From Candidatus Melainabacteria bacterium (GTDB lineage Bacteria; Cyanobacteriota; Vampirovibrionia; Obscuribacterales; Obscuribacteraceae): a stretch of 44,106 bases of DNA. This document shows positions 34,618 through 44,106 of this stretch, one piece after another. The notes under the pieces are model-generated. The model was given only the letters and a program-made list of their open reading frames with translations. It did no database searches and had not been told where the DNA came from. Where the stretch lies: contig PLZS01000121.1 in NCBI GenBank assembly GCA_003153555.1, positions 1-44,106 of the forward strand, read 5' to 3'. Each line of letters opens with the position of its first letter. Positions within the stretch are counted from its first letter, which is position 1. The position numbers were made by a program, and so were the translations under genes.

Positions 34618-37600
34618 ATGACGACGACGAACGAGACAGGCGACCAGATCCCAAAGCCTAAACTAGGCGACAATCAGCCGCCGTCGCGTGCAACCGTAGA
34701 CGGCGCGATTCCAAAACTTGGGGAAAGACCCCAAACTCCCGAAGTTAGCCCTACCACAAGCCAGCCGCATTTGCCTCAGGACACAAGGGTTACTGATCCA
34801 CTTGCTGCGCCTAAAACTCCAAAAGTCGGACCTGATGGAAAACCGCTGCCTGGCTCTGAAGCAACTAAACCGCTGTCGACTGAAGACTTGAATAAGCGGA
34901 AGTCAGAATTACAATCGACGATGTCATCAGACAAGCCTGATGGCGAAAAAATCCAAAATCTTTTAGACGGCGTACCAGAAGATCAGAAGAAGCAGATCGT
35001 CGGCGACACGGGTACTTTCAAATCACAGTTGAATGACAAGTTCAAAGACGATGATGACGGACAACGGTTAGCCAAAGCAAAAATTTTAAATGTTCTGGAG
35101 AAGCCAGACAATGGACCGAATGTCGTAGGCGATGTTCGCGTCTTTTTGGCAGGCAAAGATAAAACGCAAATCAGTTCTCAGCTCGTTAACTACCTAGGAA
35201 GCCTCAGTCCGGAAGACGCGGCTAAGGCCAAAGAGAGCCTGAAAGACGAGATCGTCAATAAGAATGGCGACAAGGTTGATGATGCAGTTAAAAATAATAT
35301 CGCCCTTTTATTAAAAGGCAGTGGACCAAAAGGTCGCACCGTTGAAGACAACGTCAAGTTGGCCCAGGAAGGTGCGAAAGCCGGAAACGATCTCGGAATG
35401 AGTTTGATTTCTCTGGGTTTAACAGGTGATACACCGGCGGCAAAAGATGCGCGCGCGAAACTTCAAAACGATTCTGATTTTAAATCGGAGCTGGACAAGC
35501 ATTGGAAAGACAACGACCGCACCATTCTTAATGATTTCCTACAACATGGCAGTTCATTATCGTTCATCCTAAGCCAAAAGGACACGACTAAACCTGCTGA
35601 TGTTGAGCGCGCCTTGCAAACGGCAACGCAAGAGGACCGAGACATGTTTCGGAAAGGGCAGCTCATAGAGCTTTCCGGACAGGGTGATAAAAACAGCGAC
35701 GAGTATAAGTTCTATAAAAACATCGATGACCAGATCACTGCAATACAGAACAAACCAACAGATGATGGCAATAAAGATGGAGATCAGGCACAGGAAAGGG
35801 AAGCAGATAAGAAGCTTGGTATCACTGGTAGTGAAGACAAAGATAAGCAACAACTGCGGCAAAAATTCCAGTGGGAAAACGGATTAGCTTTTGGACCAGA
35901 CATCGGTTCAGTACCTTCAAATATTATTGCCAACTCCAAAGATTTAGCGTCGTTAAACGCGGCATCGGCAGATTCGATAGCCAAGTTGACGCCGGAGCAA
36001 TTTCAAAAACTGAAAGATCCCGCCAACGCCGCTGCCATGCAGGCAGTATTGCAGGGACAATTAGATCGATTGGGAATGACCAAACCTGCTTCACAAGCAG
36101 GGCTCGACTTAATTCAACAAAGAGTCAATGCGCCTGATCAACAAACTGCTGCCAAGGTAACTCTATCTTTCGAGGCTTCTATTGCTGCGGATCCGAGCGG
36201 GTCGAATTTTGTAAGTTCAGTGCAACACCTTAATGAAGCTGATGCAGCAAGGTACAAAGATGATCCGGCTTTTCGCAAAAATATCGACGCCATCGCAAAT
36301 GGTGCGGATCCGGCTCACAAACTGGATGCGATCGATCAGGCAGTGTCGAAACGAATGCTTGGTTCAGTCGCCCAGACAGGTCAACCGCCGAAATCTGATT
36401 CGGTTGTTTCTTTGCTGCTCGATTCTCGCAATCCGAACCTGACAAAGGGACAAGCCATTCAAGAAATCCAAACAGCTTTAGCAAGCGATCCGAATTTGCT
36501 TAAGCAGCTGCAGTCAGGAGCAGCATCATCGGACCTGACAATCAAAACGATCACCGATCTAGCAAATAAGATCGGTGGTGATGATGCCAAAGCTTTGCTT
36601 CAGAAGGGTTCTCTTGATCTGGGTCGGCAGTGGGACATGGGGCTCGACAAAGCGTATGTTCTTTCGCAATTGCGCGGCTCTGTACCAGATGATTTAAAAT
36701 CCAAACTGTCGTCTGACGAACTCCAGGTTGCGCAGCACGTTATTGAGACTCCGCCGAAAAATCCTGGCGATCCCATTGATGCAGCAGACCTGGCAAGACT
36801 AGTATCCATCGAAGATCCTAAGAAGGACGCTGGACTTCAACAAGAACTCTCGCAACGACTGAAACAAATGTCTGGCGATGACAAAATTGATTTATTCAAA
36901 AACTATGTTGATAGATATAACGGAGTTTTATCTGCAGATGTCTTAGGAAAAATCGACGAATCTGAACGTCAAAATTTTAGAGATTATCTATCGCTTACTA
37001 AAGTAACCGCTCAAACCGACTTCGCTGCAGACTTACAGCAAGAAGCTAACTTCGGCGGACAGGTTGACGGTAATAGTGGGCTGCATGGATATGAAGCGGT
37101 TCAACAATTCTCCCAGTTGTTGACAGACAACAACGCCGGTGTTTTCCAGAATATGAGCCCGGAGCAAGTGGAAGCTCTAAACACACAGCTAACGCAAGCA
37201 CAGGATCAATTTGACGAAGCTCGAAAAAAATACGGGGACGACCATCCTGGCTTTTGGAAGCAAGCTGCCGACATTGCTGCCGATGTCGCAATTGGAGTTA
37301 TAGCTTGCGGTGTCGGTGCTTTCACTGGTGGCGTGGGTGGTGTCGTTGTCGGTGCGCTTCTATATGGTGCACTTGAGCAAGCGAAGAAGTATGCGGTCGA
37401 CGACCAAGACATTACCTTAAAGGGATTCATTACAGACACCGTCACAGGAGTTGTTGTCGTCGGCACGGGTGGAATACTCGGCAAAGTTGCCTCGAAAGTT
37501 TCTGAAGCTGTGATAAGCAAAGCCACATCGATGGTTGTCGATAAAGCAGTAGAGAGCGCTTCGAAGGAAGCAGTTGTCGGAGCACTTAGCGAAACCACCA

Positions 37601-40600
37601 GCTTGAGCGCTACAAATGCCACCAAAGGCGCAATCGAACAAGCTGTAAGAACAGCTTACACACAGGCAGCCGCGATGCCTGGGAAAAAAGCCGAGGCCTA
37701 CCTTCAGGCACATATAACAGAAGACCTCGCCAAAATTTTGACCAAGCAACTCGGAAAACAAGGGGCAGAAATGGCTCCTGAATTAGCTCGGTCACTGATG
37801 AAGAGTTTTGGAGAGCAAGCATTCAAAGATATTTCGCTTACGGGCGCTAAACAAACCGTAGTGGGTGCACTTCGCACTGCTGGTGATGGCGTCGTGCAAA
37901 ACGCAGTTTTCACACCTGCGAATTTCGCCCTCCAGCCGGCGGAGGCTGTTATAGCGGAAAATCCATGGACAGGAAGCGGCGGATGGCACGACCTCGGATC
38001 TCTCGCATCCAGTTTCAACAGATCTTTGGACCAAGCGACGACACGCGAATCCATTCAGCAAGGCTTTTTGATGGGGCTTGGTCAGCAATTTGGCTTCCAG
38101 GGCGGACACATGGGTCTTGCCCGACTTCGAGAGACAAAAGCATCGACACAGCAACGAGCAGACGAGACATTATCCGCCCTGGCGAAGCTTCAAGAAGAAG
38201 GCGCGCCCGATCAAGTCATAGCAGAGGCTCAAGCTGCTCACGACAGAGCTCTCGAGGCAACGAAGCCTGGACTAACGGCGCGAACTGTAGCCAGAATTCA
38301 CGACCTTCCTTTCTTTAAAAACGATCCATACGGCATCAATCGATTGCGACGGTCAACCAACGAAGAGGGAGGACCACAGGGCGCAGAAGCACTGCGACCG
38401 GGAACAAGCTCGCCAGCCAATCACGGCGGTTCGCCACAACCTGTGCGCGGAACCGCGGAGAGTCTTCTGACACGCCCCGAGCCGAGAACAGCAGACCCAT
38501 CGTCTACGCGTCCGGAAACGAGAACCGCAGATCCATCATCCCCGCATCCGGAGATTGTAGCTGCGAGCCCACAATCCCCGCGCGAACTTGCTGCAACATC
38601 GCGCTCAGTTGAACCACCACATGCGGTGCCGGAGGAATTGACTGCCGCTCCTGCAGATTTTGTTGCTCCGGATACTAATCCACTTGGGGAAGCGATTCCT
38701 CCAGAACAGTTAGCTCGGCTCGAATCAGATCCGCTGGCGATGCGTCAAGCGATTACGGAACAGCCACATCTCGTCAACGGCCTTATCGATAACCCCAAAA
38801 CATCAAAAACGCTTGCAAACGTTATAATTGAACATCCGGAGGTGGCGACTAATCTTGCGTTGAACCCAGACGTTTCACACGCATTCGGGCGACTCATATA
38901 TGACAATCCTGAGATTGCCACCAAGTTAGCCTCGAGCCCAGAATCTTCTCCAACACTTGCTAAAGTCATCGCAGGCACTCCTCAGAGCGAGGGCACTCCT
39001 CAGATTGCCACTAGGTTAGCGGCGAGCCCAGAATTATCGTCCGCGCTATCACAAACAATTAAAGACAATCCCTCCCTTGCTACCTTTCTCGCCTCAAGCC
39101 CAGAATACTCGCCCGCGCTATCACAAACAATTAAAGACAATCCCTCCCTTGCTACTTTTCTCGCCTCAAGCCCAGAATACTCGCCCGCGCTATCACAAAC
39201 GATCAAAGACAATCCAACACTTGCCACCAATCTGGCGGAAGGTTCTTACTCTAAAGCATTGGCGGATGTGATTGGTCAGCATACTGAACTCGCAACGACG
39301 TTGGCCGCTCAGCCTGCTGAAGCACAAGTGCTCGTGCAACTAATCGCCAAACATCCAGATTTGGCTCACACTCTGGCGAATAGCAATGCTGCGTCGACAC
39401 TAGATTCTATTTTAGCGCGCAATCCTGTCTTTGCTTCAACGGTCCTCGCACGAGTTATGAACGCTCCACGGTCGGGTGGAGATGATGCTATCGCGATTGA
39501 TCATTCACGCTTGCCTTCCGGTACGACTATTGGCACTACTAATTCGTTATCACAAACGCCAGGTTCGTTGCCACCGAGAAATGTAGAATCGACGCCCACT
39601 GCAGCCAATTTTCCTCACGAAACAACTGTCGCATCGACCCCGCAAATGGGTAAACCTGGTCAAACAGGAAATTTGGTGCGCGCTGATCAATATACAGAAG
39701 CGCAGGTCCAAGCATCGATTGACGCTGACGTGCGTGCAAGAAACGAACAATCCAATTTTACAGACAATCCATCGCCACCTTCGAACATTACGCTCCCAGA
39801 GTTCGGCAGCAGAAGCACCATAAATGGTGCAGTAGAATCGACCGAATTGCAAACCAATCCTCATACATTCGAACCAATTACGAGCAGACGAAAACCAGGT
39901 ACAGAAACGGATATTACAAAAGAGCCAAATGACCCGGGAATTTCACATAGCTCAAGTCTGCCCGCAGGCGGTCCGCAGCAAGTACAAAATCCAACCAGCG
40001 GGGCGCCAGGCGGCGAGGCATTAAAAGATGGGCAACAGAGCCAAGCGCAATCCTCAACTCCCCCTGGTGCCAACAAAACAGATCCGCAGAGCGCAGCCAT
40101 TCCAAATTCGTCAGCAGCGCCAAGCGACCCAACCCTCAGCAGTGGAGCAGATCCTGCGGCACCGGGTAGTACGCCCGGGCCTGCTCACGACAGGCCTGCC
40201 GACGCCGTACCAAGTCATGCGATTGAAGTTGGTGATCGAGTCGAATACGAAGGTGAACGCTGGCTTTTATCCACATATGATACCGAAACTGGTGACGCGC
40301 TCTTATTCTCTAAAGGGCGCGGAGAGAATTTTGTGAACACGTATCTTCGCGTCGATTCCCAGCAATTGAGTGCGCAGTATAGACTCATCCCCGGCACCAA
40401 ATATTATCGAGATTCAGCAGGCGTTGTGTATTCAGTACACTCCGCGGGTGAGGGACAATTCGGTGTTGCGCGGCAGCACGACATGAAAATTGTCCCACGA
40501 GAACAACTTGCGGATTTATGCGTGGAAGCAGTCAAAGAAGCGCCTCCGACGCCTACACCGAAAGATGGCACCACCCACGGTGCGAAGACCGAGGTTCGTC

Positions 40601-43600
40601 GACGTAGTGCAGAACTACCTTTTATTCCAGAAACTGACGTTGCCGCCGTTGATTACAAGCCAGTTGACCTTTACGCTGACGCCACCGTAAGTGTAAACGG
40701 CAAGTCAGTTATTATAGGCTTTGAGAAACCAGTGGTCATTGCCAGAGGTGCTAACGAGCTGGTTGCGGACGTACCAGAAAACCTCGTAGTTTCGACTCGC
40801 CGGAAAACAAATGATCAAGCAGGGCATCTCACCGTAAATTGGGATGCCGCAGAACAACATTTTTATATTGAAGATCGCGGCTCTCTTAATGGTACATTCA
40901 TCAAACGTCTAGGTGAGGACAGTTTTACACTTGTTAAAGGCACTAACGAAAATCCCAAGCGTGTGTACATCGGGCCTGATGACCAAATCAATTTAGGAAA
41001 GGTTGACGGACCCGAAGTTAAACTTGATTTGCCACATGCCGCAGGCAATCAAGGTTTAGCCCGTTTGTCCCCGAAAGCCGACGTTCAGGTCTATTTTGAA
41101 GGCAAGCCCATTCCCATTGAAGCTGGGCGGATAAAGATTGGACGCAATCATCAAACTGAAATTGGTGATGGGCTCAGCGACATTTTAAATCGCAGAATCT
41201 CTGGTGAACATGGTGAACTGCGGTGGAATGCCGCCCGACAAGTATGGCAATTCACAGATTTAACGCACTCTAAACCCCAGACTCCGGTTGCTTCTGGAAC
41301 TGTGATGGTTCAAATGAACGGAAACGGTTCATGGTTAATGCGGGCCGACGGAAGCCAGGAGTTCGTGCAAGGCCGAAGCATCGACATTGGACCAAACGAC
41401 AAAATCCGCATAGGCTCTCCTGATGGGCCCGAACTGAAGATTAGTACCAACTTCCGAAGCGAGCAATTCCCGGACGGGCGAATCCAATATTATCGAGATA
41501 ATTTGGACACCGTAATTAAACGGCCTGATGGAACAGTAAGAATTACCGATAGCTTTGGCTCATCGAGACTAGAAGACGCGAAAGGCAGAATTCTCGAAAC
41601 GACAGATGCTCGATCGGGGCGGAGAACCTATGAATACAGCTCCGACAATTTAGCGAGAATTAAATTCTCCGACGGTTCCAGCGCTGAAACCACAGGTGGT
41701 GTCGCATGGAAGCGCACGTTTGCTGATGGCAGACAAGAACCTTTTTGGGATGGACAGATTTCCGTTGAACCAGACGGAAGCCTGCGATATCAGAGCATGG
41801 GTGCACTCGAATCGGCCATCCGAAGGCACGATGGCACTATAGAGTACGTGGACCGCCATGGACGGGTCAGGTATGAGGGTGCGGATCTGCCACTGGAGCG
41901 GCAGAAGGTTCTTTTCTACGGCGACAGAATTGGTGTTTCGCAAAAGGCTGCGAGTTTCAAATCGTTGATTGAAACTTTCGAGAAGCGTTCGCTGCAGCGT
42001 GGGCTTCCAGCTGAGGAAGTAGCGAACGTATACCACCAAATCAATAGACTCTTGGCGGGCGGTGATGATGCATTAGTTCGTCCTGTTGATAGAGCGGCAC
42101 TTGTTGGCCACGTGCTGTATCAACTCGCTCATCCGGAAAGAATTACTCAAGGTTTCAACTCCACTTGCAATGTTGCGACGATCGAGAAGCGCATATTTAC
42201 GAGAGACCCTGCAGAAGGCGTACGACTAATAACAGACGTAGCTCTAACCGGAAAGTATGTCACCGCTAGTGGTGTCGTGGTTGACTTAAGCCGAGTGCCT
42301 GGTGGCATGAAGCCGGATGTCGATGCCATAAGAAGTTTAGATAACCATTTTGAAGAACCGGATGGTTCTCTCAATCGAAATACTGACGGATTTCGCACCT
42401 GGGCTTCGCAAGTTTTTGAAAACACGGCAGTCAACATTCATTACGCGAAGCGCAATCTAAACGATCCGAACTCTGTCATTGTTTATGAAAAATCCAGCCA
42501 TCCATTATCGGACAAAGACACCGGCGAACGTCTCGTTCGATACACAGTTGGTCACGATGGCAGACTGCGCCACCAGATAATTGGTGAGGCGCCTCGAATT
42601 GAAACCGGGTATCTTACAGCAGTTCATAATGAGATAGTCGGCAGAAGCGAATCAGGTTTTGTTATTACCGGACCAGAGATGGATAATGGCGCGGACGGTA
42701 TTAAACTTCAAAAAGGTCCTGCTGACTTAATTCAGACTCTAACAAAGATGCAACGCGAATCGTATGAAGCAGTTACGCCGTTAGAGAAACAGCGCGCGGG
42801 CTTTCCAGCTGTTCTTCTAGTGCACACATCTGACCCAGTATTTAGGGACGCAGGCCAAGATCCAAACGCAGGCGGTAAGGGCGACTGGCATGTTATCAAT
42901 ATTGTCGGGATAAGCCGAGATTCGAGAGGGCAACACTGGGTCGAGTTCACAAATCAGTGGAATTCCCGAGACCACCGTCTCGGAGCCAAAGCTGTAAGGG
43001 TGGAGGATTTATTCGGTGCCACATTAGACCCCCGACTCAGAAGTAAATATGGCTACGGCGCGGGTCCACACAATCAAGGGCTACAGCAAAAACCGATATC
43101 ACATCCGAGCGAACCCCCGGAGGTTTTTGTTCCAAGTTCATTTCCAGACGGATTTGCTCACGAGGGCCTGAGCGCTGACAGAGGCGCAATTTTTGACGCC
43201 ACGAAAACAAGATCTTCTGACTTAGCAGCTGTGGTCGCCAATGCGCAAACTCTGGCACGCAAAAGCGCGTCGCCGACAACTGTAATTGGTCCTCAAAATC
43301 AAGAAATAACTTTATCCGCGAACACCGGCGCAATAACCGTTGATCTTAGCGGTGTAACTTCGGCAAACGTTAGCTCGGCATTCGCCGGCGCCAGAAAGTT
43401 AGCAAATACTCTGGGTCAAGACATAACCGTGAATAGACCGGGCGGTGCTTCGAATTCGGTTACAACAGTCAAAATAAATCCATCTGCTCCTGCACCTGTC
43501 GCACCACCCGTAGTCACACCGGGTCGACAACACTTTGGTTCAGCAGGAGGCGATCGCACCGAGCAAACCAATCGATTAGACCGGGCTGATCAGAAAACCT

Positions 43601-44106
43601 CTAACGATGGCGCAGCCGATGCAGTGGCAGAAAGAAAAGCAGCGAGTGATGTTATTCCTCCCTATCGCGCGAACGAAACTCCGGTTGAGTCCTCAGTCTT
43701 CGAGTTCAAGAAACAAGGCACTGTTGAAGCAGTAGTTGCTGACGCACCATTCGATTGGGTCGACTGGCAAGGCAATGCTATGCGCGGCGAAGCTGGCGAT
43801 ATCAAAGTTCTCCAACCTGATGGCACCACTTCTTCTATTAAGCCTGACATCTTCGACAAAACTTACTCAGAAGTTAGCCCTGGTGTATATGAGAAGTCTG
43901 CGATTGTTCGCGCTCAACAGCTTGTTAGCGACACTGTCGTCAACACTCTTGAAGGCATTGGCACCGGCAAAAGAGGTGACTGGATGGTCACCGGCCCCAA
44001 CGGCGAAAAATATATCATCGCCAGCGAAGCCTTCAATAAGCTCTACAAAGCAAACGAAACACCGGTTAACGCATCAGCTTTCGAGTTCAAGAAACAAGGC
44101 ACTGTT
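34618..44106 (+). CDS. Giant multidomain protein: NPxLA repeats, two FHA domains, YD-like region, papain-type site (at least 3163 aa, open at the right edge)
   Basis: The frame is open without interruption from ATG 34618 to the edge. Order of parts: helical region (about 60-880); glycine-rich hydrophobic segment (about 885-970: VAIGVIACGVGAFTGGVGGV); Pro-rich linker; NPxLA repeats (about 1371-1608); long disordered linker; first FHA (about 2023-2140, DRGSLNGTFIKRL); second FHA (about 2155-2280, IGRNHQTEI then RRISGEHGELRW); YD-like repeats (about 2282-2400); papain-like domain with Gln2511, Cys2517 (QGFNSTCNVATIE), His2758 (GDWHVINIVG) and Asn2779-Gln-Trp2781; tandem C-terminal domain from about 3018. 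FHA domains bind phosphothreonine peptides, and a papain-type site suggests a protease or acyltransferase. A toxin or self-processing protein is possible. No signal peptide is seen. Confidence 0.85.
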   Translation, partial: MTTTNETGDQIPKPKLGDNQPPSRATVDGAIPKLGERPQTPEVSPTTSQPHLPQDTRVTDPLAAPKTPKVGPDGKPLPGSEATKPLSTEDLNKRKSELQSTMSSDKPDGEKIQNLLDGVPEDQKKQIVGDTGTFKSQLNDKFKDDDDGQRLAKAKILNVLEKPDNGPNVVGDVRVFLAGKDKTQISSQLVNYLGSLSPEDAAKAKESLKDEIVNKNGDKVDDAVKNNIALLLKGSGPKGRTVEDNVKLAQEGAKAGNDLGMSLISLGLTGDTPAAKDARAKLQNDSDFKSELDKHWKDNDRTILNDFLQHGSSLSFILSQKDTTKPADVERALQTATQEDRDMFRKGQLIELSGQGDKNSDEYKFYKNIDDQITAIQNKPTDDGNKDGDQAQEREADKKLGITGSEDKDKQQLRQKFQWENGLAFGPDIGSVPSNIIANSKDLASLNAASADSIAKLTPEQFQKLKDPANAAAMQAVLQGQLDRLGMTKPASQAGLDLIQQRVNAPDQQTAAKVTLSFEASIAADPSGSNFVSSVQHLNEADAARYKDDPAFRKNIDAIANGADPAHKLDAIDQAVSKRMLGSVAQTGQPPKSDSVVSLLLDSRNPNLTKGQAIQEIQTALASDPNLLKQLQSGAASSDLTIKTITDLANKIGGDDAKALLQKGSLDLGRQWDMGLDKAYVLSQLRGSVPDDLKSKLSSDELQVAQHVIETPPKNPGDPIDAADLARLVSIEDPKKDAGLQQELSQRLKQMSGDDKIDLFKNYVDRYNGVLSADVLGKIDESERQNFRDYLSLTKVTAQTDFAADLQQEANFGGQVDGNSGLHGYEAVQQFSQLLTDNNAGVFQNMSPEQVEALNTQLTQAQDQFDEARKKYGDDHPGFWKQAADIAADVAIGVIACGVGAFTGGVGGVVVGALLYGALEQAKKYAVDDQDITLKGFITDTVTGVVVVGTGGILGKVASKVSEAVISKATSMVVDKAVESASKEAVVGALSETTSLSATNATKGAIEQAVRTAYTQAAAMPGKKAEAYLQAHITEDLAKILTKQLGKQGAEMAPELARSLMKSFGEQAFKDISLTGAKQTVVGALRTAGDGVVQNAVFTPANFALQPAEAVIAENPWTGSGGWHDLGSLASSFNRSLDQATTRESIQQGFLMGLGQQFGFQGGHMGLARLRETKASTQQRADETLSALAKLQEEGAPDQVIAEAQAAHDRALEATKPGLTARTVARIHDLPFFKNDPYGINRLRRSTNEEGGPQGAEALRPGTSSPANHGGSPQPVRGTAESLLTRPEPRTADPSSTRPETRTADPSSPHPEIVAASPQSPRELAATSRSVEPPHAVPEELTAAPADFVAPDTNPLGEAIPPEQLARLESDPLAMRQAITEQPHLVNGLIDNPKTSKTLANVIIEHPEVATNLALNPDVSHAFGRLIYDNPEIATKLASSPESSPTLAKVIAGTPQSEGTPQIATRLAASPELSSALSQTIKDNPSLATFLASSPEYSPALSQTIKDNPSLATFLASSPEYSPALSQTIKDNPTLATNLAEGSYSKALADVIGQHTELATTLAAQPAEAQVLVQLIAKHPDLAHTLANSNAASTLDSILARNPVFASTVLARVMNAPRSGGDDAIAIDHSRLPSGTTIGTTNSLSQTPGSLPPRNVESTPTAANFPHETTVASTPQMGKPGQTGNLVRADQYTEAQVQASIDADVRARNEQSNFTDNPSPPSNITLPEFGSRSTINGAVESTELQTNPHTFEPITSRRKPGTETDITKEPNDPGISHSSSLPAGGPQQVQNPTSGAPGGEALKDGQQSQAQSSTPPGANKTDPQSAAIPNSSAAPSDPTLSSGADPAAPGSTPGPAHDRPADAVPSHAIEVGDRVEYEGERWLLSTYDTETGDALLFSKGRGENFVNTYLRVDSQQLSAQYRLIPGTKYYRDSAGVVYSVHSAGEGQFGVARQHDMKIVPREQLADLCVEAVKEAPPTPTPKDGTTHGAKTEVRRRSAELPFIPETDVAAVDYKPVDLYADATVSVNGKSVIIGFEKPVVIARGANELVADVPENLVVSTRRKTNDQAGHLTVNWDAAEQHFYIEDRGSLNGTFIKRLGEDSFTLVKGTNENPKRVYIGPDDQINLGKVDGPEVKLDLPHAAGNQGLARLSPKADVQVYFEGKPIPIEAGRIKIGRNHQTEIGDGLSDILNRRISGEHGELRWNAARQVWQFTDLTHSKPQTPVASGTVMVQMNGNGSWLMRADGSQEFVQGRSIDIGPNDKIRIGSPDGPELKISTNFRSEQFPDGRIQYYRDNLDTVIKRPDGTVRITDSFGSSRLEDAKGRILETTDARSGRRTYEYSSDNLARIKFSDGSSAETTGGVAWKRTFADGRQEPFWDGQISVEPDGSLRYQSMGALESAIRRHDGTIEYVDRHGRVRYEGADLPLERQKVLFYGDRIGVSQKAASFKSLIETFEKRSLQRGLPAEEVANVYHQINRLLAGGDDALVRPVDRAALVGHVLYQLAHPERITQGFNSTCNVATIEKRIFTRDPAEGVRLITDVALTGKYVTASGVVVDLSRVPGGMKPDVDAIRSLDNHFEEPDGSLNRNTDGFRTWASQVFENTAVNIHYAKRNLNDPNSVIVYEKSSHPLSDKDTGERLVRYTVGHDGRLRHQIIGEAPRIETGYLTAVHNEIVGRSESGFVITGPEMDNGADGIKLQKGPADLIQTLTKMQRESYEAVTPLEKQRAGFPAVLLVHTSDPVFRDAGQDPNAGGKGDWHVINIVGISRDSRGQHWVEFTNQWNSRDHRLGAKAVRVEDLFGATLDPRLRSKYGYGAGPHNQGLQQKPISHPSEPPEVFVPSSFPDGFAHEGLSADRGAIFDATKTRSSDLAAVVANAQTLARKSASPTTVIGPQNQEITLSANTGAITVDLSGVTSANVSSAFAGARKLANTLGQDITVNRPGGASNSVTTVKINPSAPAPVAPPVVTPGRQHFGSAGGDRTEQTNRLDRADQKTSNDGAADAVAERKAASDVIPPYRANETPVESSVFEFKKQGTVEAVVADAPFDWVDWQGNAMRGEAGDIKVLQPDGTTSSIKPDIFDKTYSEVSPGVYEKSAIVRAQQLVSDTVVNTLEGIGTGKRGDWMVTGPNGEKYIIASEAFNKLYKANETPVNASAFEFKKQGTV
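38726..39440 (+). repeat. NPxLA tandem repeats in the giant gene, including two 72-bp units
   Basis: Units of about 24 residues contain NPSLATFLASSPEYSPALSQ followed by TIKD. The copies at 39061-39132 and 39133-39204 are almost identical at the DNA level (72-bp period). Flanking units are diverged (NPEIATKLASSPESS, HPDLAHTLANSNAAS). The NPxLAxxLA core is the same as in the protein encoded at 7169-7804. Confidence 0.85.
43669..44106 (+). repeat. Tandem C-terminal domain of the giant protein, about 127 residues per unit
   Basis: ANETPVESSVFEFKKQGTVE starting at 43669 recurs as ANETPVNASAFEFKKQGTV at 44050, a period of 381 bp. The unit contains FDWVDWQGNAMRGEAGD, IKVLQPDGTTSSIKPDIFD, then GKRGDWMVTGPNGEKYIIAS. 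The second unit continues past the window edge. Confidence 0.8.

Noticed and set aside
1..44106. tRNA or rRNA genes, riboswitches and a replication origin
   Set aside because: No cloverleaf, rRNA core sequence, known riboswitch core or cluster of DnaA boxes was noticed by eye. A covariance-model search would be needed to exclude small RNAs.

Overview
The window reads as chromosomal accessory DNA from an uncultured bacterium of the Melainabacteria/Vampirovibrionia (Cyanobacteria-related) type, most like the Candidatus Obscuribacter group. I base this on style: very long lineage-specific proteins with LysM, FHA, YD/RHS-like and proline/glycine-rich parts, TPR proteins, VirB6-like membrane proteins and mid-range GC. 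No database search was possible, so the assignment is an inference. I found no rRNA, tRNA or CRISPR array.

The left part (1-10.3 kb) mixes intact lineage-specific genes with decaying ones. Intact genes are a partial repeat-rich protein, a MocR-type GntR/aminotransferase regulator, a degenerate GGDEF protein, a small secreted protein and an NPxLA-repeat protein. The decaying ones are an EmrB-type MFS transporter fused by deletion to a half TolC, an ISAzo13-like relic, a frameshifted HELGH metallopeptidase, serine and tyrosine recombinase fragments and an SDR/epimerase fragment.

The centre (10.4-26.9 kb) is a two-armed locus resembling part of a type IV secretion or conjugation apparatus. The minus arm encodes an excisionase-like HTH protein, a 68-residue peptide, two paralogous VirB6/TrbL-like proteins and a small exported protein. 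A TPR gene and one or two small ORFs lie between the arms. The plus arm encodes an unknown protein, a VirB2/TrbC-like two-helix protein, an exported helical protein in the VirB5/TrbJ position and a large VirB6/TrbL-like protein. No VirB4, VirB11 or VirD4 ATPase is present here.

The right part (27-44 kb) starts with a truncated alpha/beta hydrolase and a papain-like toxin tail with a probable immunity gene. It continues with a second peptide of the 68-residue family, two minus-strand genes including a YD/RHS-like protein, a glycine-zipper gene broken at a 44-nt palindrome and a thioredoxin-like pseudogene. It ends with a LysM protein followed by an open reading frame of at least 3163 codons. 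That giant protein carries NPxLA repeats, two FHA domains, a YD-like region, a papain-type Q-C-H-N-W site and a tandem C-terminal domain.

The strongest unexplained signal is a bipartite 30-bp element present in at least 12 copies. It has TTACC, an A-rich stretch, then CACAAAT and ATTCCGGA. Every copy lies 55-198 nt upstream of a gene start and points toward that gene. It precedes nearly all the lineage-specific units, including both secretion-like arms, the TPR gene, the peptide, and the LysM/giant unit, and it is absent from the MocR gene and most of the decaying acquired genes. It is either an unusual promoter or the operator of a regulon that unites these genes.
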